A stretch of 53,510 nt of DNA from UMGS1484 sp045593325 (lineage in GTDB: Bacteria > Bacillota > Clostridia > Oscillospirales > Acutalibacteraceae). This document shows positions 16,571 through 23,725 of this stretch, one piece after another. The first letter of the stretch is position 1, and each line of letters starts with the position of its first letter. Below the pieces are notes generated by a model. The model was not told the origin of the DNA. It did no database searches and saw nothing but the letters and a program-made list of their open reading frames with translations. Where the stretch lies: assembly GCA_045593325.1 (NCBI GenBank), contig JAZNWL010000068.1, forward strand, positions 1 through 53,510, read 5' to 3'. Both the position numbers and the translations under genes were made by a program.

Positions 16571-16996
16571 ATGAAGCGACTTTTTTGTTTGTGTTTGATT
16601 TGTTTGTTGGTTTTTTCCCTTGCAGGATGTGGTGAAGAACCTACCGGGGACACTTCCTCGGTGGTTGAGGTTTTGTTGGACGGCGACGAATTTGGGGAAG
16701 AACCCTATCAAATTGTGAAAGAGGGGGTACTGTTAGCCCCTCAAGAGGACGGCTCGTTGCTTATGGAAGTTGCCCATAACACTACGGTGGAAGAATTTTT
16801 CACTATGGTGGTTTCCACCCAAGGCAATGAAGTGGCAGTGGTGGATGAGAAGGGAAATCAAATGGCTCCTTCCCAAATCATCACTTCGGGTATGACCTTT
16901 CAAGTGTTTGAAAAAAACAACGATGAACCCTGTGTTTCTATGCCTCTGCGTACCGTGGATGAATCGGTGATTCAGGAATTTTATCAGTTAAAATAA
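16571..16996 (+). CDS. Small lipoprotein sharing a domain with the mannoside-binding protein
   Basis: 141 residues. Lipoprotein signal peptide with lipobox SLAGC (Cys about 20). The mature part is one domain of about 105 residues with pattern EPYQI...LL-P-EDGSLLMEVA-NTTVEEFF...V.D.KGN....I..GM.F.V. The same pattern forms the N-terminal domain of the solute-binding lipoprotein at 6085-7848. No known function recognised. The gene lies between dnaX and ybaB, with 18- and 25-bp gaps and its own GGAAG ribosome site, so it is probably transcribed with replication genes. That placement is unusual. Confidence 0.8.
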   Translation: MKRLFCLCLICLLVFSLAGCGEEPTGDTSSVVEVLLDGDEFGEEPYQIVKEGVLLAPQEDGSLLMEVAHNTTVEEFFTMVVSTQGNEVAVVDEKGNQMAPSQIITSGMTFQVFEKNNDEPCVSMPLRTVDESVIQEFYQLK

Positions 16997-17021
16997 AAAT
17001 TCATATAAAGGATGATTACTT

Positions 17022-17375
17022 ATGAAAGCAAGATTACCTCAAGGATACGGCGGCGGCCCCGGTAACATGAATCAAATGTTAAAACAAGCCCAAAAAATGC
17101 AGGAAGACGCTCAAAACATGCAAGCTGAATTGGAAGCTCGGGAATACACCGCCACTTCCGGCGGCATGGTGGAAGTGACCATTGACGGGACTCATAAACT
17201 CAAATCCATTTCCATCAAACCCGAAGCTGTGGACCCTGATGACGTGGAACTGTTGCAAGACATGATCGTTGCCGCGGTGAACAGCGCTGTGGAAACCGCC
17301 ATCAACACCGCCAATGAAGAAATGGAAAAAATTACCGGGGGCATGAATATTCCCGGTCTCGGCGGGTTACTGTAA
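17022..17375 (+). CDS. ybaB: YbaB/EbfC-family nucleoid-associated protein
   Basis: 117 residues. Typical N-terminal Gly/Asn/Met/Gln-rich start (NMNQMLKQAQKMQEDAQNMQAELE), central TSGGMVEVTIDGTHKLKSISI and the PDDVELLQDMIVAAVNSA motif. Small dimeric DNA-binding protein almost always encoded between dnaX and recR, as here. The recR start follows 3 bp after its stop. Confidence 0.95.
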   Translation: MKARLPQGYGGGPGNMNQMLKQAQKMQEDAQNMQAELEAREYTATSGGMVEVTIDGTHKLKSISIKPEAVDPDDVELLQDMIVAAVNSAVETAINTANEEMEKITGGMNIPGLGGLL

Positions 17376-17378
17376 GAT

Positions 17379-17981
17379 ATGGCAAGTTATCAGGTTGCCC
17401 CTTTGGAACGGCTGATCGAACAGTTTGCACGACTGCCCGGCATTGGCAAGAAAACCGCCCAGCGATTGGCGTTTTTTGTGCTGAATCTGCCGGAAGACCA
17501 AGCCCGTCAGTTTGCCGATTCCATTATTGAGGCAAAGGAAAAGATCCACTTGTGTTCGGTTTGTCAGAATTTAACCGACCAAGAGGTGTGTCATATTTGT
17601 TCTTCCCCCAATCGGGAACAGAAAGTCATCTGCGTGGTGGAAGACCCCAAAGACGTGATCGCCTTCGAGCGGACCCGGGAATTCAGCGGTCTTTACCACG
17701 TGCTTCACGGGGCAATTTCTCCCATGGATGGGGTAGGCCCTGAAGAATTAAAGGTGAAGGAATTGATTACCCGTGTGGGTACCAATGACGTGGAAGAAGT
17801 GATCATGGCAACCAACCCCACCGTGGAAGGGGAAGCCACCGCCATGTATCTTTCCCGCCTTTTAAAACCCCTGGGGGTGAAGGTCACCCGCCTTGCCTAC
17901 GGTATTCCCGTGGGGGGCGAGTTGGAATATGCCGACGAGGTGACGCTGTCCCGGGCATTAGAGGGGCGTAATACTTTATAG
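17379..17981 (+). CDS. recR: Recombination mediator protein RecR
   Basis: 200 residues. Helix-hairpin-helix LPGIGKKTAQRLAF (about 18-31), four-Cys zinc finger CSVC...CHIC (about 57-72), Toprim domain (ICVVEDPKDVIAFERT, GLYHVLHGAISPMDGVGPE) and the C-terminal Walker-like ARLAYGIPVGGELEYAD type segment. Works with RecF and RecO to load RecA on single-strand gaps. Full length, third gene of the dnaX-ybaB-recR block. Confidence 0.97.
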   Translation: MASYQVAPLERLIEQFARLPGIGKKTAQRLAFFVLNLPEDQARQFADSIIEAKEKIHLCSVCQNLTDQEVCHICSSPNREQKVICVVEDPKDVIAFERTREFSGLYHVLHGAISPMDGVGPEELKVKELITRVGTNDVEEVIMATNPTVEGEATAMYLSRLLKPLGVKVTRLAYGIPVGGELEYADEVTLSRALEGRNTL

Positions 17982-17999
17982 AAACGGAGGTCGAACAGT

Positions 18000-18467
18000 T
18001 TGGCAAAAGGTGCAGTTAAGGTCATCGCCGTGAACAAAAAAGCCACCCACGATTATTTTGTGGAAGATAAATACGAAGCGGGCATCGAACTGTTCGGCAC
18101 CGAGGTCAAGTCCATCCGTAACGGCGGGGTCAACCTGAAAGATGCCTGGTGTTCCATTGATAACGGCGAAATTTTCGTCAACGGTATGCACATCAGCCCC
18201 TATGAAAAGGGGAATATCTTCAATCGGGATGCCTATCGGGTGCGGCGGCTGCTGATGCATAAAAAGGAAATTCTTCGTCTGTTCGGGGTCACCAAACAGC
18301 AAGGCCTAACCCTCATTCCCTTGCGGGTATATTTCTCGGGAAGCCGAGTAAAAATAGAGGTAGGGCTGTGCCGGGGTAAAAAACTCTACGATAAACGGGA
18401 AGACGCCGCAAAGCGGGATGCCAAACGGGATATTGACCGAACGCTGAAGGAGAAGAACGCAAGGTAG
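18000..18467 (+). CDS. smpB: SsrA-binding protein SmpB
   Basis: 155 residues starting at TTG behind GGAGGTCGAACAG. Hallmarks are NKKATHDYFVEDKYEAGIELFGTEVKSIR, the NGMHISPY segment, and the basic C-terminal tail GKKLYDKREDAAKRDAKRDIDR that enters the ribosomal mRNA channel. Partner of the tmRNA encoded about 200 bp downstream, so both components of trans-translation are side by side. Confidence 0.97.
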   Translation: MAKGAVKVIAVNKKATHDYFVEDKYEAGIELFGTEVKSIRNGGVNLKDAWCSIDNGEIFVNGMHISPYEKGNIFNRDAYRVRRLLMHKKEILRLFGVTKQQGLTLIPLRVYFSGSRVKIEVGLCRGKKLYDKREDAAKRDAKRDIDRTLKEKNAR

Positions 18468-18671
18468 GGCAACGGGGCGTTGCAGATCATAGAGAATCAA
18501 TAAGAGATAAGGTGTGGTGAGGGTCTCGCCACATGGGAAATGCCTTGTTTTTTTCTCAGCAAACCAAATGTTAATAGTGTAAGGTAGTGTGGATAAGCGG
18601 TTTGAATGTGAAACCATAGGTTTCACACCATACCTCTTACCTCTTCACTCTTACCTTTTACCTCAAAATTC
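18468..18671 (+). other. smpB-ssrA intergenic region
   Basis: About 200 bp without a gene. Contains small hairpins (GTGAAACCATAGGTTTCAC at 18608-18626; TGTGGTGAGGGTCTCGCCACA near 18512). It probably includes the ssrA promoter, but no convincing -35/-10 pair was found. Confidence 0.5.
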
Positions 18672-19025
18672 GGGGGCGTAAAGGTTTCGACGGGGGTTTT
18701 GCACCTCATCAAGCGAGCTGTGTTGCGGACACACAATAAACGCCGTATTTTTTAAAAATAAACGACAACAATCAAGTTGCCTACGCTGCTTAATTAAGCA
18801 GCTATCCTGCCTCGGAGTACCGCGGCCGAGTGTCGGGGTGTCACGCAAGCGGTGAACGCATTCAGGGAAACGCTTTCGTCCCTTTTTGTGTATCAGACGA
18901 GCTACCAAGGAACATAGCCTGTTCATCGGCGCTGTTCCAAGGGAACGTTAAAAGATGAACTGCGCTCGGAGAAAGATGCGGGAATAGACTTTCGGACAGG
19001 GGTTCGACTCCCCTCGCCTCCACCA
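18672..19025 (+). ncRNA. ssrA: Transfer-messenger RNA (tmRNA)
   Basis: The 5' end GGGGGCGTAAAGGTTTCGAC and 3' end GGTTCGACTCCCCTCGCC-TCCACCA form the tRNA-Ala-like half; the acceptor stem GGGGGCG pairs with CGCCTCC. An internal reading frame ends ...NDNNQVAYAA followed by TAA, inside the usual TAATTAAGC hairpin. The resume codon could not be assigned with certainty. The CCA is encoded. Rescues stalled ribosomes together with SmpB. A strong terminator follows within 5 bp. The 3' end is also duplicated at 19216-19236. Confidence 0.97.
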
Positions 19026-19104
19026 AAAAGAACAGGTCACCCCATGGGGTGGCCTGTTTCTTTTTGCATTGAGAATAGGGGAGGAGAACCCGAGAGGGTC
19101 TGAG
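19025..19104. repeat. 80-bp direct repeat A (left copy), includes ssrA terminator
   Basis: Matches 21761-21840 at 78 of 80 positions. It begins at the last base of ssrA and covers the terminator plus the following segment (ATTGAGAATAGGGGAGGAGA...). The right copy has no intact ssrA in front of it, only GCCTTTACAT where the tmRNA end would read GCCTCCACCA. Confidence 0.9.
19029..19065 (+). terminator. ssrA terminator
   Basis: AACAGGTCACCCCATGGGGTGGCCTGTT stem (with G-T pairs) followed by TCTTTTT, directly after the tmRNA 3' end. The same terminator recurs in the right repeat copy at 21765-21801. Confidence 0.9.
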
Positions 19105-19215
19105 CGTAAAGAAAAGAGTTCAGTGAACTCTTTTTAGCGAAGAGCGGTGAGGCAGGTACTGTTGCCTGCGGCAACGGTCGCCGAGCCATTAGGGTGTGGC
19201 AACCGCCACAACCGC

Positions 19216-19236
19216 CGACTCCCCTCGCCTCCACCA
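19216..19236 (+). repeat. Duplicated ssrA 3' end (att-like scar)
   Basis: Exact 21-bp copy of the ssrA 3' terminus (19005-19025), including encoded CCA, lying 211 bp downstream with no tmRNA body. Integrases that target ssrA use its 3' end, so this is most simply an attachment-site duplication left by an integrated element. Confidence 0.75.
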
Positions 19237-19237
19237 G

Positions 19238-19450
19238 AAAAAGACGATTGTGAAAGCAATCGTCTTTTTCAGTTATATTCGCCTTACGGCGAGTGATATT
19301 GCTTCGCAGTGATATTCGGCTAAAGCCGAGTGATATTGCCCTTCGGGCAGTTTTGAAGGTGAATATAATATCACTGAAACCGTAGGTTTCAATATCACAT
19401 TTTGCGTGGCAAAATATATCACTCCGACGAAGTCGGAATATCACTAAGAA
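19238..19450. repeat. Terminator plus hairpin array, TGATAT family (copy 2)
   Basis: Starts with the terminator-like AAAGACGATTGTGAAAGCAATCGTCTTTTTC (19238-19270). It continues with palindromes such as TTCGCCTTACGGCGA, CGGCTAAAGCCG, GCCCTTCGGGC, GAAACCGTAGGTTTC, TTTTGCGTGGCAAAA and TCCGACGAAGTCGGA, separated by GTGATAT/ATATCAC linkers. Confidence 0.8.
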
Positions 19451-19460
19451 CTAACGGTTA

Positions 19461-19511
19461 TGTAAGAGTTCGAATTCATACGCAATAATGCGAAAATATC
19501 TTTTTTGTAGC
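19461..19511. repeat. Direct repeat B (left copy)
   Basis: About 51 bp (TGTAAGAGTTCGAATTCATACGCA ... TATCTTTTTTG-AGC in abbreviated form) that recurs with some changes at 21701-21753. There the copy abuts repeat A. Both copies are followed by a terminator-like hairpin. Confidence 0.7.
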
Positions 19512-19525
19512 ACATAGACAAACAG

Positions 19526-19553
19526 AAAAGACAGGCAAAGCCTGTCTTTTTGT
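19526..19553 (+). terminator. Terminator-like hairpin
   Basis: AAAAGACAGGC AAA GCCTGTCTTTTTG, perfect stem with flanking A and T runs, so it may work in both directions. Confidence 0.7.
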
Positions 19554-19554
19554 T

Positions 19555-19760
19555 TTGTTGTGGTAAGGATTTGAAACCGAAGCGCCCGCGAGGGGGACTG
19601 TGGGGTCCCCGAAAATGAGGAACGAATTTTTAGGGTATTGAGAGCGCCGCCGGGGGCGGATACAGCGAGTTGTTGCAGTTGAAACGGTCGGATTTTTGCG
19701 CCGAAGCGAATAAGCGTAGGCGAACAAAAATACGGACACCGCGAAATCCAATCATGTATC
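19555..19760. other. GC-rich non-coding segment with local palindromes
   Basis: No gene supported. It differs sharply in composition from the AT-rich cassette that follows. It contains GGGGACTGTGGGGTCCCC and GCCGCCGGGGGCGG palindromes and starts near AAGGATTTGAAACCGAAG. Clostridial genomes carry recurring non-coding segments of this look downstream of tRNA or tmRNA genes; that resemblance is from memory and unverified. Spurious ORFs cross it on the minus strand. Confidence 0.4.
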
Positions 19761-19802
19761 GAAGCCATACGACTATCGTCGATAGCTATTTTTATGTTTG
19801 TA

Positions 19803-19831
19803 TTTACTTTTGATTTGCTTTGTGATATAAT
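19803..19831 (+). promoter_or_regulatory. Promoter of the PrsW cassette
   Basis: TTTACT (19803-19808), 17-bp spacer, TATAAT (19826-19831), 32 bp before the first start codon, which has a GAGGAG ribosome site. Confidence 0.75.
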
Positions 19832-19863
19832 GATGGTAACATATAAGAAATGAGGAGAACCAA

Positions 19864-20124
19864 ATGAAAAATATGTTAAAACCGGCTTTACGTTTCATAA
19901 TTGCCATCTTGATGATGTTGATATTTTCTTTCACTGCATTTGCAGAGACAGAGATCATTCCGCCCAATACTTTTTCGCCCAGTGACCAGAAAATGGAATT
20001 CCTTCCGTTTAACACCATGTTAAAAGAAAACGGCGGACTTTTGTTTACAACATTGTTGATCGGAATTGTGTTAGGAATCGGCGGCACTTTGTTGGTTCAG
20101 CATATTCGCCGCAAGAAAAAATAA
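19864..20124 (+). CDS. Small secreted, membrane-anchored protein
   Basis: 86 residues. Signal peptide at about 1-28 (hydrophobic LRFIIAILMMLIFSFTAFA, then a likely cleavage after AFA), a short extracellular stretch of about 30 residues, one C-terminal membrane helix (about 57-79, LLFTTLLIGIVLGIGGTLLV) and a basic RRKKK stop-transfer tail. No known family. First gene of a three-gene unit; its TAA overlaps the next ATG. Given a PrsW-type protease two genes on, it could be that enzyme's substrate, but this is inference only. Confidence 0.75.
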   Translation: MKNMLKPALRFIIAILMMLIFSFTAFAETEIIPPNTFSPSDQKMEFLPFNTMLKENGGLLFTTLLIGIVLGIGGTLLVQHIRRKKK

Positions 20125-20735
20125 TGAACATTTTTGCTTTCATTGTTGCTTTTTGTGCGGTTGTATTCGGAGCGATGACCGTTTTTAAGCAACAAACTAC
20201 GTTGTTTTATAAAATCGTTGTATTTTCCGCAGGCTCGTATTTTTTGGCAGTGATTTATCGGGTTCTTTATGCGATTTTAATACCCGTTCCCGCCTTTCAC
20301 GCAGGGTATTTAACCTATGCAGGCACGTTCTTGTTTTTGCTTAGCGGCTTTTTTGCCGAGCCAAAGGCATATTTAAAATGCAAAAAACCATTTTTGAAAG
20401 CGTTGGCTTGCGTGCCAATGGTGATTATAATTGCGTGGGGTATATGGAATACAACAAACGGGCATAACATTCTTTCGCAATTATTATTGATTCCTGTTGC
20501 GCTGACTGCATATTACGCATTTTTGGGGCTGCTTATTCCGTCAAAAGCCGGTGAATATGCCTATGCTATGCGTGTTTATCATGTTATTGTCTTGCTGTTC
20601 TGTTTGATGCAGCCTATTATGTTGGTATCTATGCTCACTCGTGAACACACGACCTTGCCGATCTTGTTCCATTCTTTGTTATCGGCGGCTACGGTGATAA
20701 CCGCTTATGGGGGGTGCAAGCGATGGTCTATATAA
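20124..20735 (+). CDS. Polytopic membrane protein, unknown
   Basis: 203 residues, almost entirely hydrophobic with about seven predicted helices and short loops, and no recognised motif. It starts inside the stop of the previous gene (TAATG) and its last 22 bases overlap the PrsW-like gene. This indicates tight translational coupling of all three. Codon use and base composition look AT-richer than the dnaX block. Confidence 0.7.
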   Translation: MNIFAFIVAFCAVVFGAMTVFKQQTTLFYKIVVFSAGSYFLAVIYRVLYAILIPVPAFHAGYLTYAGTFLFLLSGFFAEPKAYLKCKKPFLKALACVPMVIIIAWGIWNTTNGHNILSQLLLIPVALTAYYAFLGLLIPSKAGEYAYAMRVYHVIVLLFCLMQPIMLVSMLTREHTTLPILFHSLLSAATVITAYGGCKRWSI

Positions 20736-21361
20736 TTTTCGTTTGTTTTGCAGTTCCCCTGGCGTTGATGCTCCCCATTATAAAGGGGCAATCGCGTTGG
20801 TTGATTTTGTTTATGCTTCTCGGTGCTTTTATGGCGGTGAGCGCGTCTGAAATCAATAGCGTGTTGAGGCTGTTGTTTCAACTGCCTGTTTATGACGTTT
20901 CGCTGAGAATTGCTCCCGTGACGGAAGAATGTATGAAGGCATTGCCTGTGTTGGCTTATGCGTTTCTGTTTAGTGATGATAAAAAAATCGTGTTGCCCCT
21001 TGCCATGTCATTGGGAATCGGTTTTGCGATTTTGGAAAACACCTACTATTTAATCAATTCTTTTCAACAAATCAATCTGCTGTGGGCGTTGATACGCGGG
21101 ATTTCTTGCAGCCTTGTTCACGGTTTATGCACCTATCTGGTGGGTTGCGGTATTTTATATGTACGAAAAGAAAAAAGACTGTTCTTTGCAGGAACATTCG
21201 GTTTGTTAACCGTTGCCGTTACCTTTCACGCAATCTACAATTTGCTTGTATGGTCAAAATGGAACGTTGTGGGTGTGCTTTTGCCGATAGCGATCTATGC
21301 AATGATATTACCGTTTCTATACAGCAAAAAAGTAAAATCGCTTTTGTCCTGTTCGGAATAA
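20714..21361 (+). CDS. PrsW-family intramembrane metalloprotease
   Basis: 215 residues, about seven membrane segments. The PrsW metal-site motifs occur in order: EECMK (VTEECMKALPVL, about 73-84), FAILENTYYL (about 103-112), HGLCTYLVG (about 137-145) and FHAIYNLL (about 172-179). PrsW enzymes perform site-1 cleavage of anti-sigma factors or process membrane peptides; no sigma/anti-sigma pair is adjacent. The start overlaps the preceding gene; the start behind GGGGGTGCAAGCG was kept. Third gene of the ssrA-linked cassette. Confidence 0.88.
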   Translation: MQAMVYIIFVCFAVPLALMLPIIKGQSRWLILFMLLGAFMAVSASEINSVLRLLFQLPVYDVSLRIAPVTEECMKALPVLAYAFLFSDDKKIVLPLAMSLGIGFAILENTYYLINSFQQINLLWALIRGISCSLVHGLCTYLVGCGILYVRKEKRLFFAGTFGLLTVAVTFHAIYNLLVWSKWNVVGVLLPIAIYAMILPFLYSKKVKSLLSCSE

Positions 21362-21540
21362 AATGTTGTATCAACGAGGGGCAAAGCTCCTTCTCCGCAA
21401 AAAAACGACAATTTTCGCCAGAAGATGTCGTTTCCACAGATAAGAGAAAAGGTAGTTTTGCTTCGCAAAGCATTGGATTATCATAGTTTCGTAGGTTCAA
21501 GCTTATATAATTTATATAAGTTACACATTTATTTTATCCA
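21362..21540. other. Gap after the PrsW cassette
   Basis: No gene supported. Contains AAACGACA...TGTCGTTT (about 21408-21434), a possible weak terminator, and the AT-rich palindrome CTTATATAATTTATATAAG near 21501. Confidence 0.5.
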
Positions 21541-21690
21541 AGCCAAAGGCTTGGTATGTTATCCGCGATAGCGGAATAGTATCACGCGTTAGCGTGTATG
21601 TCATCACCGCAAGGTGTATCTTCGGCTTGATTACATACGCCTTACAGCGATTCCATACAATTCTTTAAATTGATTATATCCACGGCTTCG
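21541..21690. repeat. Hairpin array, mixed linkers
   Basis: CCAAGCCAAAGGCTTGG, TCCGCGATAGCGGA, ACGCGTTAGCGT, CACCGCAAGGTG, AATTCTTTAAATT and CACGGCTTCGCCGTG, separated by short TATG/TATC/TGAT linkers. Directly followed by repeat B and then repeat A. Confidence 0.75.
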
Positions 21691-21700
21691 CCGTGATTAA

Positions 21701-21753
21701 TGTGAGAGTTCGAATTTATACGCAAAACTTACAAAAACATCTTTTTTGCAGCC
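21701..21753. repeat. Direct repeat B (right copy)
   Basis: Counterpart of 19461-19511 with scattered substitutions (GAGAGTTCGAATTTATACGC...CATCTTTTTTGCAGC). Confidence 0.7.
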
Positions 21754-21760
21754 TTTACAT

Positions 21761-21840
21761 AAAAAGAACAGGTCACCCCATGGGGTGGCCTGTTTCTTTT
21801 TGTATTGAGAATAGGGGAGGAGAACCCGAGAGGGTGTGAG
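21761..21840. repeat. 80-bp direct repeat A (right copy)
   Basis: 78 of 80 positions match 19025-19104, including the ssrA terminator. It is preceded by a degenerate remnant of the tmRNA 3' end. It probably marks the right edge of the inserted segment, 36 bp before the thi promoter. Confidence 0.9.
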
Positions 21841-21875
21841 GGTTATCATAAACCGTTTGTATTGTTAAAAAAATA

Positions 21876-21904
21876 TTGCATTTTGCGGTGGATGGGTGTA
21901 TAAT
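21876..21904 (+). promoter_or_regulatory. Promoter of the thiamine operon
   Basis: TTGCAT at 21876-21881, 17-bp spacer, TATAAT at 21899-21904, immediately upstream of the TPP riboswitch. Confidence 0.85.
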
Positions 21905-21918
21905 ATCTTCGACAATTA

Positions 21919-22012
21919 AATCAACGGGAGCTTGTGTTACAGGCTGAGAGGAAGGTATAACCTTCGACCGAGAACCTGATTTGGATAATGCCAACGTAGG
22001 GATGCCTGATAC
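21919..22012 (+). promoter_or_regulatory. TPP riboswitch (THI element)
   Basis: Shows the conserved blocks ACGGGAGC, GGCTGAGAGG, then ACCGAGAACCTGAT and GGATAATGCCAACGTAGGGAT, closed by ATCA...TGAT. These are the aptamer's CUGAGA pyrimidine-binding and GGATAATGCCAGCG-type pyrophosphate-side motifs. Binds thiamine pyrophosphate and turns off the downstream thi genes. Confidence 0.95.
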
Positions 22013-22041
22013 AAGGATATTGGGAAGAACAAAGTACATTA

Positions 22042-22073
22042 AGGAAGTTACCAAATCGGTAGCTTCCTTTTTT
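22042..22073 (+). terminator. Riboswitch-controlled terminator
   Basis: GGAAGTTACC AAAT CGGTAGCTTCC followed by seven T, 30 bp after the aptamer and 22 bp before thiS. This indicates control by transcription termination when TPP is bound. Confidence 0.9.
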
Positions 22074-22094
22074 GTTGTTTTTGGAGGTGTTTTT

Positions 22095-22289
22095 ATGGTA
22101 AAGATCAACGGCGAAGAACTGAACATGGCAGGTAAGACAGTTGCGGAATACCTTTTGGCTACAAATTATGATCCAAAACGAATCGCAGTTGAGCGTAACG
22201 GAGAGATTGTTTCCAAGGTGCAATATGGCGAAACGGTACTTCAGGACGGCGACAGCGTAGAAGTTGTTAGCTTTGTGGGAGGTGGTTAA
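22095..22289 (+). CDS. thiS: Sulfur carrier protein ThiS
   Basis: 64 residues, beta-grasp ubiquitin-like fold, ending in the obligatory Gly-Gly (SFVGGG). Start behind GGAGGTG; an upstream in-frame ATG falls inside the riboswitch. ThiF adenylates the terminal Gly, which then carries the thiocarboxylate used by ThiG for thiazole synthesis. The thiF start lies 2 bp downstream. Confidence 0.95.
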   Translation: MVKINGEELNMAGKTVAEYLLATNYDPKRIAVERNGEIVSKVQYGETVLQDGDSVEVVSFVGGG

Positions 22290-22290
22290 G

Positions 22291-22929
22291 TTGGTTCTCA
22301 CAAAAGAAGAATGGAACAAAGCTTTGTGTGAGCGGCATGGTGAAGAAGTGCAAAAGAAATTTTCGGAAGCTACGGTTGCTATTTGCGGCCTTGGCGGTCT
22401 TGGCTCTAATATTGCGTTTGCGCTTGCTCGTGCAGGGGTTGCTAGGCTGATCCTTATTGATTTTGATAAGGTGGATATTACCAATTTGCATCGACAGCAA
22501 TATAAGGCGAATCAGATAGGCAAATACAAAACGGAAGCTCTCTTTGAAAATATAAAAGAGATCGCTCCGTACATTGATCTTCAAATTCATACCGCTGGAG
22601 TTACAGAAGAAAATGCTTCCAATCTGCTGCAAGATGCCAATATCATCTGCGAAGCCTTTGATGATGCCGAAACCAAGGCAATGCTAACCAATCTTGTGCT
22701 TGAAACAATGCCCGGCAAATACCTGGTTGCCGGCTCCGGTATGGCAGGTTTCGGCAGCGCAAACACCATTCAAACACGAAAGATTATGAGTCGGTTTTAT
22801 CTATGCGGTGATGAACAAAGCGACGTGCAATCGGAAGGTAGTCTTGTTTCTTCCCGCGTGATGCTTTGCGCTGCGCATCAAGCACATACTGTTCTGCGTA
22901 TTTTAGCAGGTGAATTTGAAACTGAATGA
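22291..22929 (+). CDS. thiF: ThiS adenylyltransferase ThiF
   Basis: 212 residues starting at TTG behind GGAGGTGG, the last bases of thiS. Rossmann motif ICGLGGLGSNIA, then LILIDFDKVDITNLHRQQY (E1-like ATP site with Asp and Arg-Gln) as in the short clostridial ThiF group. The four-Cys zinc knuckle typical of longer E1-like proteins is not evident. Activates ThiS with ATP. Confidence 0.92.
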   Translation: MVLTKEEWNKALCERHGEEVQKKFSEATVAICGLGGLGSNIAFALARAGVARLILIDFDKVDITNLHRQQYKANQIGKYKTEALFENIKEIAPYIDLQIHTAGVTEENASNLLQDANIICEAFDDAETKAMLTNLVLETMPGKYLVAGSGMAGFGSANTIQTRKIMSRFYLCGDEQSDVQSEGSLVSSRVMLCAAHQAHTVLRILAGEFETE

Positions 22930-22944
22930 AAGAAGGAAATAAAA

Positions 22945-23715
22945 ATGAACAACGATAAACTGATCATTGGCGGACACGAATTTAACTCTCGTTTTATTCT
23001 TGGCTCGGGTAAATATTCCATGAAGCTTATCGAAGCCGCCGTAAAGGATGCAGGGGCAGAGATCATCACCCTTGCGGTACGCCGTGCAAACACCAAGGAA
23101 CAAGAGAGCATCCTTGACTACATTCCCGAAGGAATCACTTTGCTTCCTAACACCAGTGGCGCAAGAAACGCAGAAGAAGCTGTACGTATTGCTCGCCTTG
23201 CCCGTGAGCTGGGTTGTGGCAATTTTGTAAAGATTGAGATTATGCGAGACTCCAAGTATCTGCTTCCCGATAATGGGGAAACCGTAAAGGCAACAGAAAT
23301 TCTTGCCAAAGAGGGTTTTGTGGTTATGCCGTATATGTATCCCGATTTGAACGTTGCCCGTGACCTTGTAAATGCGGGTGCGGCTTCGGTTATGCCTTTG
23401 GCTTCTCCCATTGGCTCCAATAAAGGACTTGCAACGAAAGAGTTTATTCAGATCCTTATTGACGAAATCGACCTGCCTATCATTGTAGATGCCGGTATCG
23501 GCAAACCTTCCCAGGCTTGCGAAGCCATGGAAATGGGTGCCGCCGCGATTATGGCCAACACCGCCCTCGCAACAGCAGGTGACCTACCTATGATGGCTTC
23601 TGCTTTTAAGAGTGCCATTGAAGCCGGCCGTAAGGCTTACCTTGCAGGACTTGGCAGAGTGCTGACACGTGGTGCGTCGGCATCCGATCCGCTGACAGGC
23701 TTCCTCAGAGATTAA
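22945..23715 (+). CDS. thiG: Thiazole synthase ThiG
   Basis: 256 residues, TIM barrel. Motifs: FNSRFILGSGKY, EIITLAVRRAN, LLPNTSGARNAEEAVRIARLARE, VKIEIM, then VMPLASPIGSNKGL and IVDAGIGKPSQACEAMEMGAAAI. Builds the thiazole phosphate ring from deoxyxylulose-5-P, dehydroglycine and ThiS thiocarboxylate. Full length. Confidence 0.96.
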   Translation: MNNDKLIIGGHEFNSRFILGSGKYSMKLIEAAVKDAGAEIITLAVRRANTKEQESILDYIPEGITLLPNTSGARNAEEAVRIARLARELGCGNFVKIEIMRDSKYLLPDNGETVKATEILAKEGFVVMPYMYPDLNVARDLVNAGAASVMPLASPIGSNKGLATKEFIQILIDEIDLPIIVDAGIGKPSQACEAMEMGAAAIMANTALATAGDLPMMASAFKSAIEAGRKAYLAGLGRVLTRGASASDPLTGFLRD

Positions 23716-23725
23716 GGTGAAAACT

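Noticed and set aside
18663..18926. 87-codon minus-strand ORF
   Set aside because: Antisense to the tmRNA body.
19037..19768. Minus-strand ORFs downstream of ssrA as accessory genes
   Set aside because: They translate the direct repeats, hairpin array and GC-rich block, without ribosome sites or protein-like patterns.
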